Origin: Gammaproteobacteria bacterium
GTDB lineage: Bacteria; Pseudomonadota; Gammaproteobacteria; Competibacterales; Competibacteraceae
Length of the DNA stretch: 6,558 nucleotides
Assembly (NCBI GenBank): GCA_020047885.1
Contig: JAIFNF010000308.1
Location: 1 to 6,558, forward strand
Reading direction: 5' to 3'
The notes under the pieces were generated by a model. It searched no databases. It saw nothing but the letters and a program-made list of their open reading frames with translations, and was not told the origin of the DNA. Position 1 is the first letter of the stretch. Every line of letters starts with the position of its first letter. The position numbers and the translations under genes are program-made. Positions 6,063 through 6,558 of the stretch are shown in pieces.

Positions 6063-6558
6063 CTACAGGGGTAGCATTCCCCGGTTCACCAACTCAGCAA
6101 CGTTGGATGAGTTACCAGCCAATACCAACGCCCGTTCCGTAACTTCGCGTTGTTCAAGCATCTCCGCCCAGTTGGCCATCACCCGTTGGCGTAACGGTTC
6201 CGGTAATTCTGCCAGTGCCTCGCCTGCCGCCCTGCGTAGCGCCTGAAACTGCTCCAGGGCACGTTGAGTTTCTGCAATAGGGCGTCCCAGCCAATGCGCC
6301 AGGGATGCTGATTCAAACCAGTAATGTTCACGTTCCAAGGCAGCAGCGATCTCAGGCCAGTCGGGTAACACCGCATCAACCTGCGCGTGATTCTGAACGT
6401 ACAGATGCAGATACCCCAGCGTCATGGCAAACGGACCGGAGTCTTGCACCCGCTCCAGAGGTTCCACCAGCTTCGCCGTCCAAGTCGCCACTTCAGCAGC
6501 GGCCCCGGCATCGCCACTCCGCCAGGCCCACAGCGCCAGGGCGCGGAGCAGGTAAGCC
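6063..6558 (-). CDS. Helical, possibly TPR-like protein of unknown function (3' part; 5' end beyond window)
   Basis: The minus-strand frame ends at TAG (6065-6063) and stays open to the right window edge, giving at least 164 codons. A GTG at 6491 could be a start, but the frame continues upstream with similar composition (AYLLRALALWAWRSGDAGAA), so the gene is almost certainly cut by the window edge. The sequence is rich in Ala, Leu and Glu and predicts successive amphipathic helices. Pieces such as LLRALALWAWRSGDAGAAAE have the feel of a TPR-type helical hairpin, and further helices follow (QRALEQFQALRRAAGEALAE). No catalytic motif is visible. The tail (SNVAELVNRGMLPL) is not familiar. It may be the C-terminal repeat region of a larger regulatory or scaffold protein. 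Confidence 0.6.
   Translation of the reverse strand, partial: AYLLRALALWAWRSGDAGAAAEVATWTAKLVEPLERVQDSGPFAMTLGYLHLYVQNHAQVDAVLPDWPEIAAALEREHYWFESASLAHWLGRPIAETQRALEQFQALRRAAGEALAELPEPLRQRVMANWAEMLEQREVTERALVLAGNSSNVAELVNRGMLPL

Noticed and set aside
1..6558. CRISPR array, tRNA or rRNA genes, IS ends, att sites
   Set aside because: I saw no regularly spaced repeats, cloverleaf-like segments, transposase motifs or terminal inverted repeats on either strand when reading by eye.

Overview
The window looks like a GC-rich proteobacterial chromosome segment. The proteins most resemble those of PHA-accumulating Gammaproteobacteria (a Competibacter-like host would fit) or Alphaproteobacteria. This rests on protein style and gene content only; there is no rRNA or other marker that would settle it. 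No tRNA, rRNA, IS element or CRISPR array was seen.

Layout on the + strand. (1) Positions 3-44 probably hold the last 13 codons of an upstream gene. (2) 81-1388 is a complete phenylacetate-CoA ligase (paaK), followed by a 13-bp perfect hairpin at 1394-1431 that probably ends its transcript. (3) 1389-1682 is a leader region with no recognised gene, apart from a doubtful 19-codon ORF that has a good Shine-Dalgarno sequence. (4) 1683-5008 is a tight three-gene cluster: a poly(3-hydroxyalkanoate) synthase (phaC, with the Cys/Asp/His triad intact), a small soluble von Willebrand factor A (VWA) protein that overlaps phaC by 4 bp (ATGA), and 6 bp later a membrane-anchored protein with a C-terminal J domain resembling Pam18/Tim14. 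(5) 5009-5459 is about 450 bp, more AT-rich than its surroundings, with no convincing gene but with short repeats and two small ORFs. (6) 5460-5927 encodes a stand-alone MEKHLA (PAS-like) protein.

On the - strand, 6063 to beyond the window edge is the 3' part of a helical, possibly TPR-like protein of unknown function. It converges on the MEKHLA gene.

Functionally, paaK makes phenylacetyl-CoA, the entry step of aerobic or anaerobic phenylacetate breakdown, which ends in acetyl-CoA and succinyl-CoA or benzoyl-CoA. PhaC polymerises (R)-3-hydroxyacyl-CoA into storage polyester granules. The most interesting point is the translational coupling of phaC to a VWA protein and a membrane J protein. 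VWA proteins are usually assembly or scaffold factors and J proteins recruit Hsp70 (DnaK), so the trio could be a granule-assembly or synthase-chaperoning module at the membrane. That role is inference; only the gene order and motifs are seen directly.
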